Positions 1 to 7,529 of a stretch of 47,535 nucleotides of DNA are shown here, in pieces (positions within the stretch are counted from its first letter, which is position 1; the number at the start of each line of letters is the position of its first letter). This stretch comes from Candidatus Omnitrophota bacterium (lineage in GTDB: Bacteria > Omnitrophota > JACPQZ01). The notes below the pieces were generated by a model, which made no database searches, was not told where the DNA came from, and saw only the letters and a list, made by a program, of their open reading frames with translations. The stretch covers positions 68,632-116,166 of the forward strand of contig JACPQZ010000076.1 in assembly GCA_016190205.1 (NCBI GenBank), written 5' to 3'. The position numbers and the translations under genes were made by a program.

Positions 1-932
1 AGGGCCCGCTCATCCAGCGGTTCGAGCGTCGCTACAACGGCCATGCGGCCGATGAACTCCGGGATCATGCCGAATTTCAAGAGGTCCTCGTACTCCACTT
101 GAGCCAGGAGGCGCCCCACGTCCCGGGCAGGGGCGTCTGCCACGCTAGGGGCAAACCCCAGGCCCCCCTGGCGCAATCTGCGCTCGATGATCTTGTCCAG
201 ATAATTGAAGGTCCCCCCGCAGATAAAAAGAATGTTCGTCGTATCGATCTGGATGTATTCCTGCTGGGGGTGCTTGCGTCCGCCTTGGGGCGGCACATTG
301 GAAGTCGTTCCCTCCAATATCTTGAGCAGGGCCTGCTGTACCCCCTCGCCGGAAACGTCGCGGGTGATGGAGATATTCTCGTGGGTGCGCGCGATCTTAT
401 CGATCTCATCAATATAGACGATGCCCCACTCCGCGCGCCGGATATCGTAGTTGGCGGCCTGGATGAGTCTCAAGAGGATATTCTCAACGTCCTCGCCGAC
501 ATAGCCGGCCTCCGTCAAGGTTGTGGCGTCGCAGATGGCGAAGGGGACGTCCAGGATCCGGGCGAGCGTCCGCGCGAGGAGCGTCTTGCCGGACCCCGTG
601 GGCCCGATCAAAAGGACCTTGCTCTTCTCCAGCTCGACTTCATCCTCCGCATGATCGCTCAAACGCTTGTAGTGATTGTGAACGGAAACCGAGAGCTGGC
701 GCTTGGCCTTTTCCTGCCCGATGACGTAGGCATCCAGCTCCTTCTTGATCTCACGCGGCCGGGGAATGCGTTTTAAGACCGGGCGCGCCGAGCCCTTGTC
801 CTGCATCCGATCCTTGGCCAGCATGTCGTGGCAGACCGTGACGCAGAGGTTACAGATGTACACCCCGGGTCCCTGAAAGAGCTTATGAACCCGTTCTTTT
901 TTTGTCCGTCCACAGAAGGAACAGCGTTCCAT
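1..932 (-). CDS. clpX: ClpX, ATP-dependent unfoldase of the ClpXP protease (3' end cut by window edge)
   Basis: ClpX is a hexameric AAA+ unfoldase that feeds tagged substrates to ClpP in the cytoplasm. Translating the minus strand from the ATG at 932 gives 310 residues without a stop. An N-terminal four-cysteine zinc finger (CSFC near residue 4, CNLC near residue 28) dimerises and binds adaptors. It is followed by Walker [12 protein letters not shown], the pore loop GYVGED and Walker [11 protein letters not shown]. About 100 C-terminal residues lie outside the window. A GAGG ribosome site stands about 7 nt before the ATG. No clpP is adjacent; upstream are heptamer repeats and a DUF2442/DUF4160 pair. 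The identification is secure. Confidence 0.97.
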   Translation of the reverse strand, partial: MERCSFCGRTKKERVHKLFQGPGVYICNLCVTVCHDMLAKDRMQDKGSARPVLKRIPRPREIKKELDAYVIGQEKAKRQLSVSVHNHYKRLSDHAEDEVELEKSKVLLIGPTGSGKTLLARTLARILDVPFAICDATTLTEAGYVGEDVENILLRLIQAANYDIRRAEWGIVYIDEIDKIARTHENISITRDVSGEGVQQALLKILEGTTSNVPPQGGRKHPQQEYIQIDTTNILFICGGTFNYLDKIIERRLRQGGLGFAPSVADAPARDVGRLLAQVEYEDLLKFGMIPEFIGRMAVVATLEPLDERA

Positions 933-955
933 CTTACTTCCTCAAATAGCTGCTT

Positions 956-1080
956 CGGTTATCGGTGTTCGGTGATCGGTTATCGCAAGAAAAAGCAATA
1001 TGCCGGGTCTTCGGCTTTCAGCCGTCGGCCATCAGCCTTCGGCTTTCAGCTGACGGCCGACAGCGCGTGCGATTACCGAC
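956..1080. repeat. Heptamer array: GATCGGT/TATCGGT and TCAGCCT families
   Basis: This array fills the gap between clpX and the DUF2442 gene. Positions 956-987 carry degenerate 7-bp repeats of the GGTTATC/GGTGATC type. Positions 1009-1066 carry TCAGCC-type heptamers followed by their inverted complement, so they can fold back. A short GATTACCGAC remnant at 1071-1080 could be the returning arm of the outer family. The same two-family nesting recurs at 1639-1830 and 17288-17478. Confidence 0.85.
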
Positions 1081-1099
1081 AAAGAGCGAAAAAACCTCC

Positions 1100-1390
1100 T
1101 CAAGCAGCTGATTTTCCCTGCTTCTTGTCTTTCTGAAAACTTAAGGGGTAAACCGAAAACTTGAGAAGAGCTCCAACAGATAGATCTTCATCGATTTTAG
1201 GCCAATGGATACCGATCCCACGACCGATCAACCTGCATTGCTTTCGCTGGGCCGATGTTGCCTTACAGAGACGAGGAAACCAAGCAAGGGGTACCTCCAG
1301 TTTCCTCTCATCCACCAGATAAACAATCAAGGCATGGGCCGTGACCTGAATCTTTTCAGCACGTGGCTCATGAGACACGGAAGTACTCAT
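1100..1390 (-). CDS. DUF2442 family protein (possible toxin-antitoxin partner)
   Basis: This 96-residue protein resembles the DUF2442 family, with the typical HALIVYLVDERKLEVPLAWFPRL core around residues 15-40 in which a short strand precedes a PLAWFPRL-like motif. DUF2442 genes are commonly paired with DUF4160 genes in putative toxin-antitoxin-like modules, and here the DUF4160 gene lies immediately upstream and overlaps by about 23 nt. I chose the ATG at 1390 because GAGG stands about 9 nt before it; five codons of further open frame exist upstream. The biochemical role is unknown. The C-terminus runs to the edge of a heptamer array. Assignment to the family is likely, function is not established. 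Confidence 0.75.
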   Translation of the reverse strand: MSTSVSHEPRAEKIQVTAHALIVYLVDERKLEVPLAWFPRLCKATSAQRKQCRLIGRGIGIHWPKIDEDLSVGALLKFSVYPLSFQKDKKQGKSAA

Positions 1391-1607
1391 TCCACTTTTC
1401 CTCAATTTCTTCTTTACGCCGCTGAACGATTTCCCTGATCTTCCTCAATTCAGAACTGGAAAATTTATAGTTTCTATCCAGGCGGACCGGATTCAGCCAA
1501 AACTTGGCATACTTCTCTGCCTTTTCAATATGAACATGCATGGGTTCAGCGCCTTCATTGCTGAAAAAGAAAAATCGGAACCCACGAACGATAAATACCG
1601 TTGGCAT
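1368..1607 (-). CDS. DUF4160 family protein
   Basis: This small protein of 79 residues has the DUF4160 pattern: an N-terminal hydrophobic strand (VFIVRGFRFFFFSNEG), then EPMHVHIEKAEKYAKFWL, and a helical C-terminus rich in Lys, Arg and Glu. The family is best known for sitting next to DUF2442 genes, as it does here, and such pairs are suspected to be mobile toxin-antitoxin-like modules. No catalytic residues are established for the family. The pair stands alone between heptamer arrays, with no clear promoter visible to me. A housekeeping role cannot be excluded. Confidence 0.78.
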   Translation of the reverse strand: MPTVFIVRGFRFFFFSNEGAEPMHVHIEKAEKYAKFWLNPVRLDRNYKFSSSELRKIREIVQRRKEEIEEKWNEYFRVS

Positions 1608-1638
1608 GTTTTGCGTACCGGCATTGCATAACCTTTGT

Positions 1639-1830
1639 CCGGTTATCGGTGTTCGGTGATCGGTTATCGCAAGCGTCGTAAGCTATCAGCTGTCAGCCTT
1701 CAGCCATCAGCTATCTGCTTTCAGCTGACGGCTGACGGCTGAAAGCAGAAAGCCCGTTCTATTTCTTTTCTTGCAATAACCGATCAACGATGACCGATCA
1801 ACGGATTGCGATCACCGATGACCGATTCCC
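1639..1830. repeat. Composite heptamer element: GATCACC family enclosing TCAGCCT family
   Basis: This is a nested repeat with left arm GGTTATC/GGTGATC heptamers at 1639-1671, an inner TCAGCCT array at 1682-1715, its inverted complement GGCTGAC/GGCTGAA at about 1722-1746, and an outer returning arm of ACCGATC-type heptamers at 1777-1830. The 46-bp block 1666-1711 recurs at 17305-17350 with one mismatch. The whole region could form one long branched hairpin. Confidence 0.88.
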
Positions 1831-1856
1831 GAACCGGTGGCTTTTTCGTTGAATAC

Positions 1857-2027
1857 CTGCCCGGCTAGGATTCGGCGCTTTGGGCTCGCAAGGTGGAATC
1901 TGAGTCAGCAGCGCGTTTCCTCTTGCTCGCCCAAAGTCGGCCACTCGCCGCGCCAAGGAATGTCGAGCTCGCTATTCGCTCGCTCGACTTTGTTTTGGGC
2001 GGCGCGGCTCACTTTCGAATCCTAGCC
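1857..2027. repeat. Long imperfect foldback with ends derived from tRNA-Gln
   Basis: Positions 1857-1874 are an exact 18-bp copy of 2050-2067, the 3' part of the tRNA-Gln gene (acceptor and T-arm side). The segment 2016-2027 is the inverted copy of 1863-1874, giving a 12-bp outer stem. Inside are further paired segments: 1878-1892 with 1922-1936, 1947-1954 with 2001-2008, and 1962-1968 with 1982-1988. There is no complete second tRNA here. Together with the heptamers at 1639-1830 this accounts for the gene-free stretch 1608-2049. Confidence 0.8.
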
Positions 2028-2049
2028 TTGGATACAACTCTAAGAAACA

Positions 2050-2120
2050 CTGCCCGGCTAGGATTCGAACCTAGAATATCGGCTCCAAAGGCCGGTGTGT
2101 TACCATTACACTACCGGGCA
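2050..2120 (-). tRNA. tRNA-Gln (anticodon TTG)
   Basis: The minus strand folds as a complete tRNA. The 7-bp acceptor stem TGCCCGG/CCGGGCA closes with discriminator G at 2050. The D-loop is TAGTGTAATGGTAACAC-like, the anticodon loop is CTTTGGA (anticodon TTG, reading CAA), and the T-arm contains GGTTCGAATCC. CCA is not encoded. The 5' nucleotide (2120) follows directly on the spoVG stop codon at 2121-2123, so the tRNA is probably cut out of the ispE-spoVG transcript. A GatCAB amidotransferase is encoded nearby, so charging by way of Glu-tRNA-Gln is possible. Confidence 0.96.
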
Positions 2121-2519
2121 TCACTCGTGGTACGAACGTGTGCCCGGCCCTTTTGCCAGCTCCTTTTGGTAGGCATTCAAGACGGCCTTTTGAATAAACT
2201 CACGGCACTCGAGCGTAATGGGATGGGCTACATCCCGGTGGTCACTCTGCCGGGCGGATTCGTCCTCAATCCTCTCCTTAAAAGGGATCGCCGACCCGCA
2301 TTGGCTGCAATATTTGCTCCTCACCGGATTGCGGTTACCGCACTTCGGGCACGGCTCCTTCAAGCGCCGGGACGGCATGGCCACAAAAAGGCCGTTATTA
2401 CCTTCGATCACCTTCATATCGCGAACCACAAATTGGTTGTCAAAAGTGACCGTGGCAAAGGCCTTGAGCTTCTTATCAGGCCCGTCTTTTATGAACACCC
2501 TAACTTCTGTAATTTCCAC
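2121..2519 (-). CDS. spoVG: SpoVG-family nucleic-acid-binding regulator with inserted zinc ribbon
   Basis: The N-terminal part (EITEVRVFIKDG...LKAFATVTFDNQFVVRDMKVIEG) and the C-terminal part (HPITLECREFIQKAVLNAYQKEL) match SpoVG, a small protein that binds DNA or RNA and affects septation and gene expression. The family is usually about 85-100 residues; this one has 132. The extra length is an insert around residues 57-76, CPKC...CSQC, a classic four-cysteine zinc ribbon after the FVAMPSRR segment. Translation starts at a GTG. It lies 51 nt after ispE and ends on the base before tRNA-Gln. Family call is firm; the effect of the ribbon is not known to me. Confidence 0.9.
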   Translation of the reverse strand: MEITEVRVFIKDGPDKKLKAFATVTFDNQFVVRDMKVIEGNNGLFVAMPSRRLKEPCPKCGNRNPVRSKYCSQCGSAIPFKERIEDESARQSDHRDVAHPITLECREFIQKAVLNAYQKELAKGPGTRSYHE

Positions 2520-2570
2520 TGGAGACGGCCCCTTCCAAGCATATGCCGCACATGATTCGCACCCAGAATG

Positions 2571-3452
2571 TCAGCGACAAAAACTGGACCCAAGCGCCTT
2601 GGCCACAAAAAAACGCGCGGGTCCAGCACCCTGGCTACCCAACTGGCTGCGCAGACGGTCGCGCGTGCGAACCGCCTCCTCTTTCGAAGTAAATAGGGCA
2701 AAAACAGAAGGTCCGCTGCCGGACATGCATACGGATTGAACGCCGATGGAACGCAGGCAGTGGATGAGCCTTCCCACCACCGGTTTTAAGACCACCGTGA
2801 CTTTCTGTAAGTCGTTATGTAGCAATTGGATAATGTCAGAGAGCGGCTGAAGAATCTTACGCGGCATTCTAGCACCCAACACAGGACTTGTCAAGAATGG
2901 CCCCATAGACCCTATATACGAATATATCATATCGGTGCGCACCGGCACGGAGGGGGTTACGATAAGCGCCCAAAAGGGCGCACGCAAGTCAGCGGGCACG
3001 ATCCGGTCACCCCTCGCGAGCCCCCAGGCGCTTCCACAGCCGGACACAAAAAAGGGGACGTCCGCCCCGATGGCCCGGGCCTCCTCGTTCAAAACCTTCC
3101 TCGGCAAACGCAGATTCCAAAGACGGTTGAGTCCCAAGAGGGTTGAGGCGGCATTGGAGCTCGCTCCGCCCAAGCCTGCCGCCACCGGGATGCGTTTTTT
3201 GAGAAAGATTCGAACCCCCTGCCGGCCCCTCGTGAAACGCTCAAGCCGCCTCGCCGCCGCGACGCACAGATTGGTCCCGTCGCGCGGGACCCCGGCGGCC
3301 GATGTGGAAATGGAGACGCCTCGCGGTGCCTGCTCCAAGATAATCTCATCGCAGAGATCGACGAGTTGAAAGAGGGTGCGGATCTCGTGATACCCGTCCG
3401 GCCGTCTCCCCAATACCTCGAGCCGCAGGTTGATCTTGGCAGGAGACTTTAT
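2571..3452 (-). CDS. ispE: IspE, 4-diphosphocytidyl-2-C-methyl-D-erythritol kinase, apparent ATA start
   Basis: IspE is the GHMP kinase of the non-mevalonate (MEP) isoprenoid pathway. The frame shows PAKINLRLEVLGRRPDGYHE at the N-terminus, the ATP-binding glycine-rich loop AAGLGGASSNAAS and the C-terminal GSGPSVFAL motif. The first canonical start (TTG at 3413) would remove PAKINL, which is conserved. Upstream, the frame contains no ATG, GTG or TTG back to its stop. The best fit is ATA at 3452 within ATAA, overlapping the TAA stop of the TPR gene and giving 293 residues beginning (M)KSPAKINL. This looks like an ATGA overlap whose G became A. The function is secure, the start is inferred. Confidence 0.9.
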   Translation of the reverse strand: MKSPAKINLRLEVLGRRPDGYHEIRTLFQLVDLCDEIILEQAPRGVSISTSAAGVPRDGTNLCVAAARRLERFTRGRQGVRIFLKKRIPVAAGLGGASSNAASTLLGLNRLWNLRLPRKVLNEEARAIGADVPFFVSGCGSAWGLARGDRIVPADLRAPFWALIVTPSVPVRTDMIYSYIGSMGPFLTSPVLGARMPRKILQPLSDIIQLLHNDLQKVTVVLKPVVGRLIHCLRSIGVQSVCMSGSGPSVFALFTSKEEAVRTRDRLRSQLGSQGAGPARFFVAKALGSSFCR

Positions 3453-5005
3453 TCGGATGCTTTTAACGGATCTTTCTCCAAGCGGCTCTTTAAGGCTGCC
3501 AGCTTTTCCTGAACCTTACTTTGCCCCGGATCCAGCTTCAGGGACTGCTCCCAGTGCTCCTGGGCCTGGGACCAGAGCTCGAGTTGATTATACATATCTC
3601 CCAAGTGATCTTGGATCACGGGGTCATCGGGCATGAGTTCGCCCGCGCGCTCCAGCCACTTCCGGGCATCCTCCCACATCCCCTTCTTAAAATACACCCA
3701 TCCCAGGCTGTCCACGTAGGCCCCGTTATCTGGCTCGAGCTTAAGGGCCTGCTGAATAAGCTCCAGGGCTTCATCCAGATGCATCCCCGCCTCTGCGTAC
3801 ATATAACCCAGGTAATTGTAGGCATCGGCGTTTTCCGGATTAACCCGGATGGCGCTCTTAAACTCCTCCGCCGCCTTCTCCTTGTCACCCATGCGGTCAT
3901 GCAGGGCGCCCAGCCGGAAATAGACATAATCATTCGTGGATTCGGCGTCCTTGGACTCGTTGAGAAACTGAACCGCCTCCTCATTTTGACCGAGCTCCGC
4001 ATGCGAAATCCCGAGGAGGAAACTCACCTCGTAGTTTTTTCCCGCAAGACCCCGCGCCTTCTCCAACACCCCCACGGCCTCTTCATAGCGCCGCTCCTTT
4101 AAGAGAAGGTAGGCCAGCTCGATGAAGCCGTCCACATGGTCCGGCTTGAGCTCCATGAGAAGTTTGTACTGCTGGATGGCCTCTTCTACCCGCCCGGCCT
4201 GGTAGTACATCTGCCCTAGATGATGGTACACCCTTAAATTCAGGGGATTGACCTTGAGCACCTCCTCGTACTGGGCGATGGACCTGTCCTTTTCGCCCTG
4301 CATCTCATAGATGACGGCAAGCCCCAGGCGCGCCTCCACATAGCCGGGCTTAAGTTCTACGGCCTTGTTGAGCATTGAGAGGGCGGCATCATAGCGGTTC
4401 ATCCGGCTAAACAGGATGCCCAGATTAAAATAGGTGACGGGCTCTGTCCGGCCCGCCGCGATTATTTTTTCATAGACGGCCACGGCCTGCGGCAGCTGGT
4501 CTTCCATGACATAAAGATCCGCCAGCGCGGTCAAGGCCTGTTCGTCTTGAGGCTCCTGCGCCAGGATCTTTTGATAATTCTCAATCGCCTTTGGGTACAT
4601 CTGCCGCGAAGTATAGAGAAGGGCAAGCAGAAAGAGGGGGCGGGTGTTACCAGGATCGAGCTCCTGACTTTTTTCCAGGGCCTCCACGGCCTCGTCAAAA
4701 CGGCCCATGCGAATGAGGCTCGCGCCCAACCGCAGGTGAATGATGGCATTGTCAGGATCGAGGCGCAGGGCCTCCTCGTAAGCATCTATGGCCGCTACGG
4801 TATTGCCGCGGTTGTCGTGCAAAAGGCCGCGCGTGTAGCTGGCCCAGGCCCGAGTCTTGTCGGTATCCGTCTTACCGGTCTTGCGGATGCCCGCGCATCC
4901 GGGCGCGAGGAGGGTGACCAGTATTAGGAGGGAAGCAGCGATTCGTACTGCGTACTGCGTACTGCGTACTGCGAGAGTCGACAGTCGACAGTCGACAGTC
5001 GACAA
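3449..5005 (-). CDS. TPR-repeat lipoprotein with start region inside heptamer repeats
   Basis: From the proposed TTG at 5005 the product has 518 residues. A hydrophobic segment around residues 22-33 is followed by a lipobox-like APGC, with Cys near residue 37, suggesting export and lipidation. The rest is a continuous array of roughly twelve tetratricopeptide repeats (patterns such as AIDAYEEALRLDPDNA), a scaffold for protein-protein contacts. No ATG exists near the signal peptide. The TTG has GGAG seven nt before it; GTG codons at 5020 and 5026 are alternatives. The frame stays open to a GTG at 5221, but that extension is pure heptamer sequence. Residues about 4-21 are encoded by GTCGACA and GTACTGC repeats. 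Binding partners are unknown. Confidence 0.8.
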   Translation of the reverse strand: MSTVDCRLSTLAVRSTQYAVRIAASLLILVTLLAPGCAGIRKTGKTDTDKTRAWASYTRGLLHDNRGNTVAAIDAYEEALRLDPDNAIIHLRLGASLIRMGRFDEAVEALEKSQELDPGNTRPLFLLALLYTSRQMYPKAIENYQKILAQEPQDEQALTALADLYVMEDQLPQAVAVYEKIIAAGRTEPVTYFNLGILFSRMNRYDAALSMLNKAVELKPGYVEARLGLAVIYEMQGEKDRSIAQYEEVLKVNPLNLRVYHHLGQMYYQAGRVEEAIQQYKLLMELKPDHVDGFIELAYLLLKERRYEEAVGVLEKARGLAGKNYEVSFLLGISHAELGQNEEAVQFLNESKDAESTNDYVYFRLGALHDRMGDKEKAAEEFKSAIRVNPENADAYNYLGYMYAEAGMHLDEALELIQQALKLEPDNGAYVDSLGWVYFKKGMWEDARKWLERAGELMPDDPVIQDHLGDMYNQLELWSQAQEHWEQSLKLDPGQSKVQEKLAALKSRLEKDPLKASE

Positions 5006-5219
5006 CCTGCGACTCCGCACATCCACGGCTAGCCTATCACCCCTGCTCCTTCTTGCTTCTTCCTCCGTCTCTCGGCAGACCGTGAACTGTGGACTGTAGA
5101 CAGCGGACAGTGGACCGTGGACCGTGGACTGTGGACGCACAACGCACAACGCACCACGCACCACGCACGACGGGGGATTTTCGGCATGCGATCCCCGATC
5201 CCCGATCCCCGATCCCCGC
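4944..5219. repeat. Five-family heptamer array upstream of and within the TPR lipoprotein start
   Basis: Successive 7-bp arrays are GTACTGC at 4944-4974, GTCGACA at 4977-5005, GTGGACT/GTGGACC at about 5080-5136, CGCACAA/CGCACCA at 5136-5170 and GATCCCC at 5189-5219. Each is tandem with a period of 7 and few mismatches. The array lies between hisG (stop at 5223) and the lipoprotein signal peptide and partly codes for its N-terminus. It is the densest mix of families in the window. Confidence 0.9.
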
Positions 5220-5222
5220 ACG

Positions 5223-6128
5223 TCAGTTTATAACCTTGTTGAGCGGATACTCGATAATCCCCTCCGCGCCGGCGCTCTTGAGGCGTGGGATGAGCACGCG
5301 CACCTCTTTTTCATCCACCACCGTGTCCACATCGTACCAGCCCGGCTGGGTCAGTTTGGCAACGGTAGGGCCCTTCAGCGCCGGAAGGATAGAGGTGACG
5401 CGTTTGAGATCTTTTCCGGAGACGTTCATCTTTAGACCCACCTTTTCGCGGGCCAATAGAGCGCCTTCCAGAAGAAGCGCGATGTTGGCAACCTTGGCAC
5501 GTTTGGCGCGGTCCTTCCAGGCCGCGCGGCTGGCAATGAGAACTGTCCTCGATTCCATCACGGTATCCAAAATGCGCAGGCGGTTGGCCCTCAAGCTCGT
5601 TCCGGTCTCCGTGACCTCCACGATTGCGTCCGCAAGGAGGGGGGGCTTCACCTCCGTCGCACCCCATGAGAACTCCACCCGCGCGCGGACGCCGTTCTTC
5701 TTTAAATAGGCGCGCGTGACCTGGACGAGCTCCGTTGAGATGCGCTTGTCCTTAAGATCGCGCACCGATTGAAACGGAGAGTCCTCCGAAACCGCCAGGA
5801 CCCAGCGCACCTTTCCCAGGCTCTGCTTGGCGTAATCGAGGGCCGTAACCGTCACCACCTTTGATCCGTTTTCCTCAACCCAGTCCTTACCCGTGAGTCC
5901 GCAATCGATGACCCCGTCCTCGACGTAGCGCGACATCTCCTGCGGCCGGAAGAGGATGACTTCTATCTCGGGATCGTCAATCGCGGGGTAATAAGAACGT
6001 GCACTCGCCTGAATATTAAATCCGGCATTCCGGAAAAGGCGGATCGTAGCCTCTTCCAGACTCCCCTTAGGTAACCCGAGCCTCAGGCGTGTCTTAACCC
6101 CTGTTGGTTTATCAGTGGCCTTTGTCAT
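5223..6128 (-). CDS. hisG: HisG, ATP phosphoribosyltransferase (long form)
   Basis: HisG catalyses the first step of histidine synthesis, joining ATP and PRPP. The N-terminus [19 protein letters not shown] and the segment [21 protein letters not shown] are typical. [21 protein letters not shown] is the PRPP-binding signature. At 301 residues with a C-terminal region reaching [18 protein letters not shown]...TVAKL, this is the long, self-sufficient form that carries the ACT-like histidine-feedback domain and does not need HisZ. It overlaps larC by about 17 nt, so translation is probably coupled. No other his gene is in view. Confidence 0.96.
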   Translation of the reverse strand: MTKATDKPTGVKTRLRLGLPKGSLEEATIRLFRNAGFNIQASARSYYPAIDDPEIEVILFRPQEMSRYVEDGVIDCGLTGKDWVEENGSKVVTVTALDYAKQSLGKVRWVLAVSEDSPFQSVRDLKDKRISTELVQVTRAYLKKNGVRARVEFSWGATEVKPPLLADAIVEVTETGTSLRANRLRILDTVMESRTVLIASRAAWKDRAKRAKVANIALLLEGALLAREKVGLKMNVSGKDLKRVTSILPALKGPTVAKLTQPGWYDVDTVVDEKEVRVLIPRLKSAGAEGIIEYPLNKVIN

Positions 6129-7302
6129 TCAACCTCCTTGCGGCGATCTTCGCTTCTTCATAAACGTTCATGAGCGGCACTCGAAGACGCCGGGCGATGC
6201 GCCGGCAGTCTTCGTACTCCGGGGAAGCCCGGAGGATACGGCCGTTGAGAAGCCCCAGTTTGACCTTCACAGAACCATGCCGGGTCGCGACGGCGGCTTG
6301 CCGCCGCTTAAGCTTCATCCGGCCCCAGTCCGAAAACCGGACCCCGAAGCTCGTCGACTGCTCCAAAAGACACCGGGCGACCTTTTCGCGTGCCTCAACC
6401 GGAGCGATGACCGAGAGCTGGACGGCCGGTCTCTGTTTTTTCATCTGAATGGGCGTGAGGGTCACATCCAGGGCCCCTTTTTCAAACAAGGACTCGAACA
6501 GGACTTCGTAATTTAACGGAAGCATGTCGTCGATATTGGCCTCGATCACCGTCACCCGGTCTTCGTCCAGCTGAGCTTCAAGCTCCCCAATTACGAGGGT
6601 AAGCACATTGGGTCGATCCTTGAGATCAAGGCTGCCAGCGCCATAGCCCACGCGCTCCACCTTGATGCAGGGCTCGCAGTCGAAATCGCGCGACCATTCT
6701 GCGAGCACAGCCGCACCCGTAGGGGTCAAAAGCTCCGTGTCAGGACCGCTCAAGTGCACACGCCGGTTCTCCAAGAGCCCCAGGACCGCTGGCGAGGGCA
6801 CCGGATACTCGCCGTGCTCGGACTGGAACGTACCTTTCCCTGTAAACACATTGCCTACGTACACGTGCTCGAGCCCCAAGGCACGCCGCGCGATACATGC
6901 CCCGACGATATCTACCAAGGAATCGACGGCGCCCACCTCATGAAAATGCACTTGGGAGACACTTTTTCCATGCCGCGCCGCTTCACTCCGGGCCAGGCGT
7001 TTGAAAATGGCCACGGACTCCTCCTTGACCCCTCCGGAAAGCCGGCTCGAGGCGATCAGGCGTTCGATGTCGCGGAACTTCGTTTCAACCCCTCGGGTGC
7101 GCTTGACCCGCACCTCAAGGTGGGTGGCCTTCAGGCCTCCTCTACGCACGCTGCGCGCTTCAAGCGAAAAGGCCCCCCGGGCCAGCTTGAGCTTGGCCAG
7201 CTCGCGCCTCAAGAGCGCGAGCCTAAGCCCGCACTCGAGAAACGCGCCCAGGATCATGTCCCCGGCTGCGCCGCTGAAACAGTTAAAGTAGGCAACTTTC
7301 AT
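6112..7302 (-). CDS. larC: LarC, nickel-pincer cofactor cyclometallase
   Basis: LarC inserts nickel into the pyridinium-3,5-bisthiocarboxylate mononucleotide, the last step in making the cofactor of lactate racemase (LarA) and related enzymes. The N-terminus [20 protein letters not shown] is diagnostic, as are [17 protein letters not shown] and [13 protein letters not shown]. The 396-residue product is a single continuous frame, whereas some lactobacilli make LarC through a frameshift between larC1 and larC2. It lies just downstream of larB, separated by a heptamer array. LarA and LarE are not in the window. Confidence 0.95.
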   Translation of the reverse strand: MKVAYFNCFSGAAGDMILGAFLECGLRLALLRRELAKLKLARGAFSLEARSVRRGGLKATHLEVRVKRTRGVETKFRDIERLIASSRLSGGVKEESVAIFKRLARSEAARHGKSVSQVHFHEVGAVDSLVDIVGACIARRALGLEHVYVGNVFTGKGTFQSEHGEYPVPSPAVLGLLENRRVHLSGPDTELLTPTGAAVLAEWSRDFDCEPCIKVERVGYGAGSLDLKDRPNVLTLVIGELEAQLDEDRVTVIEANIDDMLPLNYEVLFESLFEKGALDVTLTPIQMKKQRPAVQLSVIAPVEAREKVARCLLEQSTSFGVRFSDWGRMKLKRRQAAVATRHGSVKVKLGLLNGRILRASPEYEDCRRIARRLRVPLMNVYEEAKIAARRLNDKGH

Positions 7303-7312
7303 GGCACCTCGT

Positions 7313-7526
7313 TCGTACTGCGTACTGCGTCGTGCGTACTGCGTAACGTCTGGGCGAGCAGGATTCGTACAGCGTTAGGCATGCGACGATTAGCGTAGAG
7401 CGTAGAGCGTATAGCGTAGAGGAAAGGGTTTTACTCTATACGCTATCCGCTATCCGCTATCCGCTATCCGCTAAACGCTATCCGCTAAACGCTTCACGTT
7501 CCACGCTGTACGCAGTACGCTGTACG
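7313..7526. repeat. Nested heptamer element: GTACTGC outer, GCGTAGA/GCTATCC inner
   Basis: The left arm 7313-7375 contains GTACTGC heptamers and a non-repeat core (GTCTGGGCGAGCAGG). It is identical over 63 bp to 43116-43178. The inner part is AGCGTAG-type repeats at 7393-7423 facing CGCTATC/CGCTAAA repeats at 7439-7494, and an outer returning arm ACGCTGT/ACGCAGT at 7498-7526. The geometry is arm, arm, inverted arm, inverted arm. It fills the 227-bp gap between larB and larC. Confidence 0.92.
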
Positions 7527-7529
7527 ATC

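Noticed and set aside
1857-1930. A second tRNA-Gln gene
   Set aside because: Only the 18-nt 3' portion matches. The rest does not fold as a tRNA.
5005-5221. Longer start (GTG 5221) for the TPR lipoprotein
   Set aside because: It would add about 70 repeat-derived residues before the signal peptide, which is incompatible with export. TTG 5005 has a better ribosome site.
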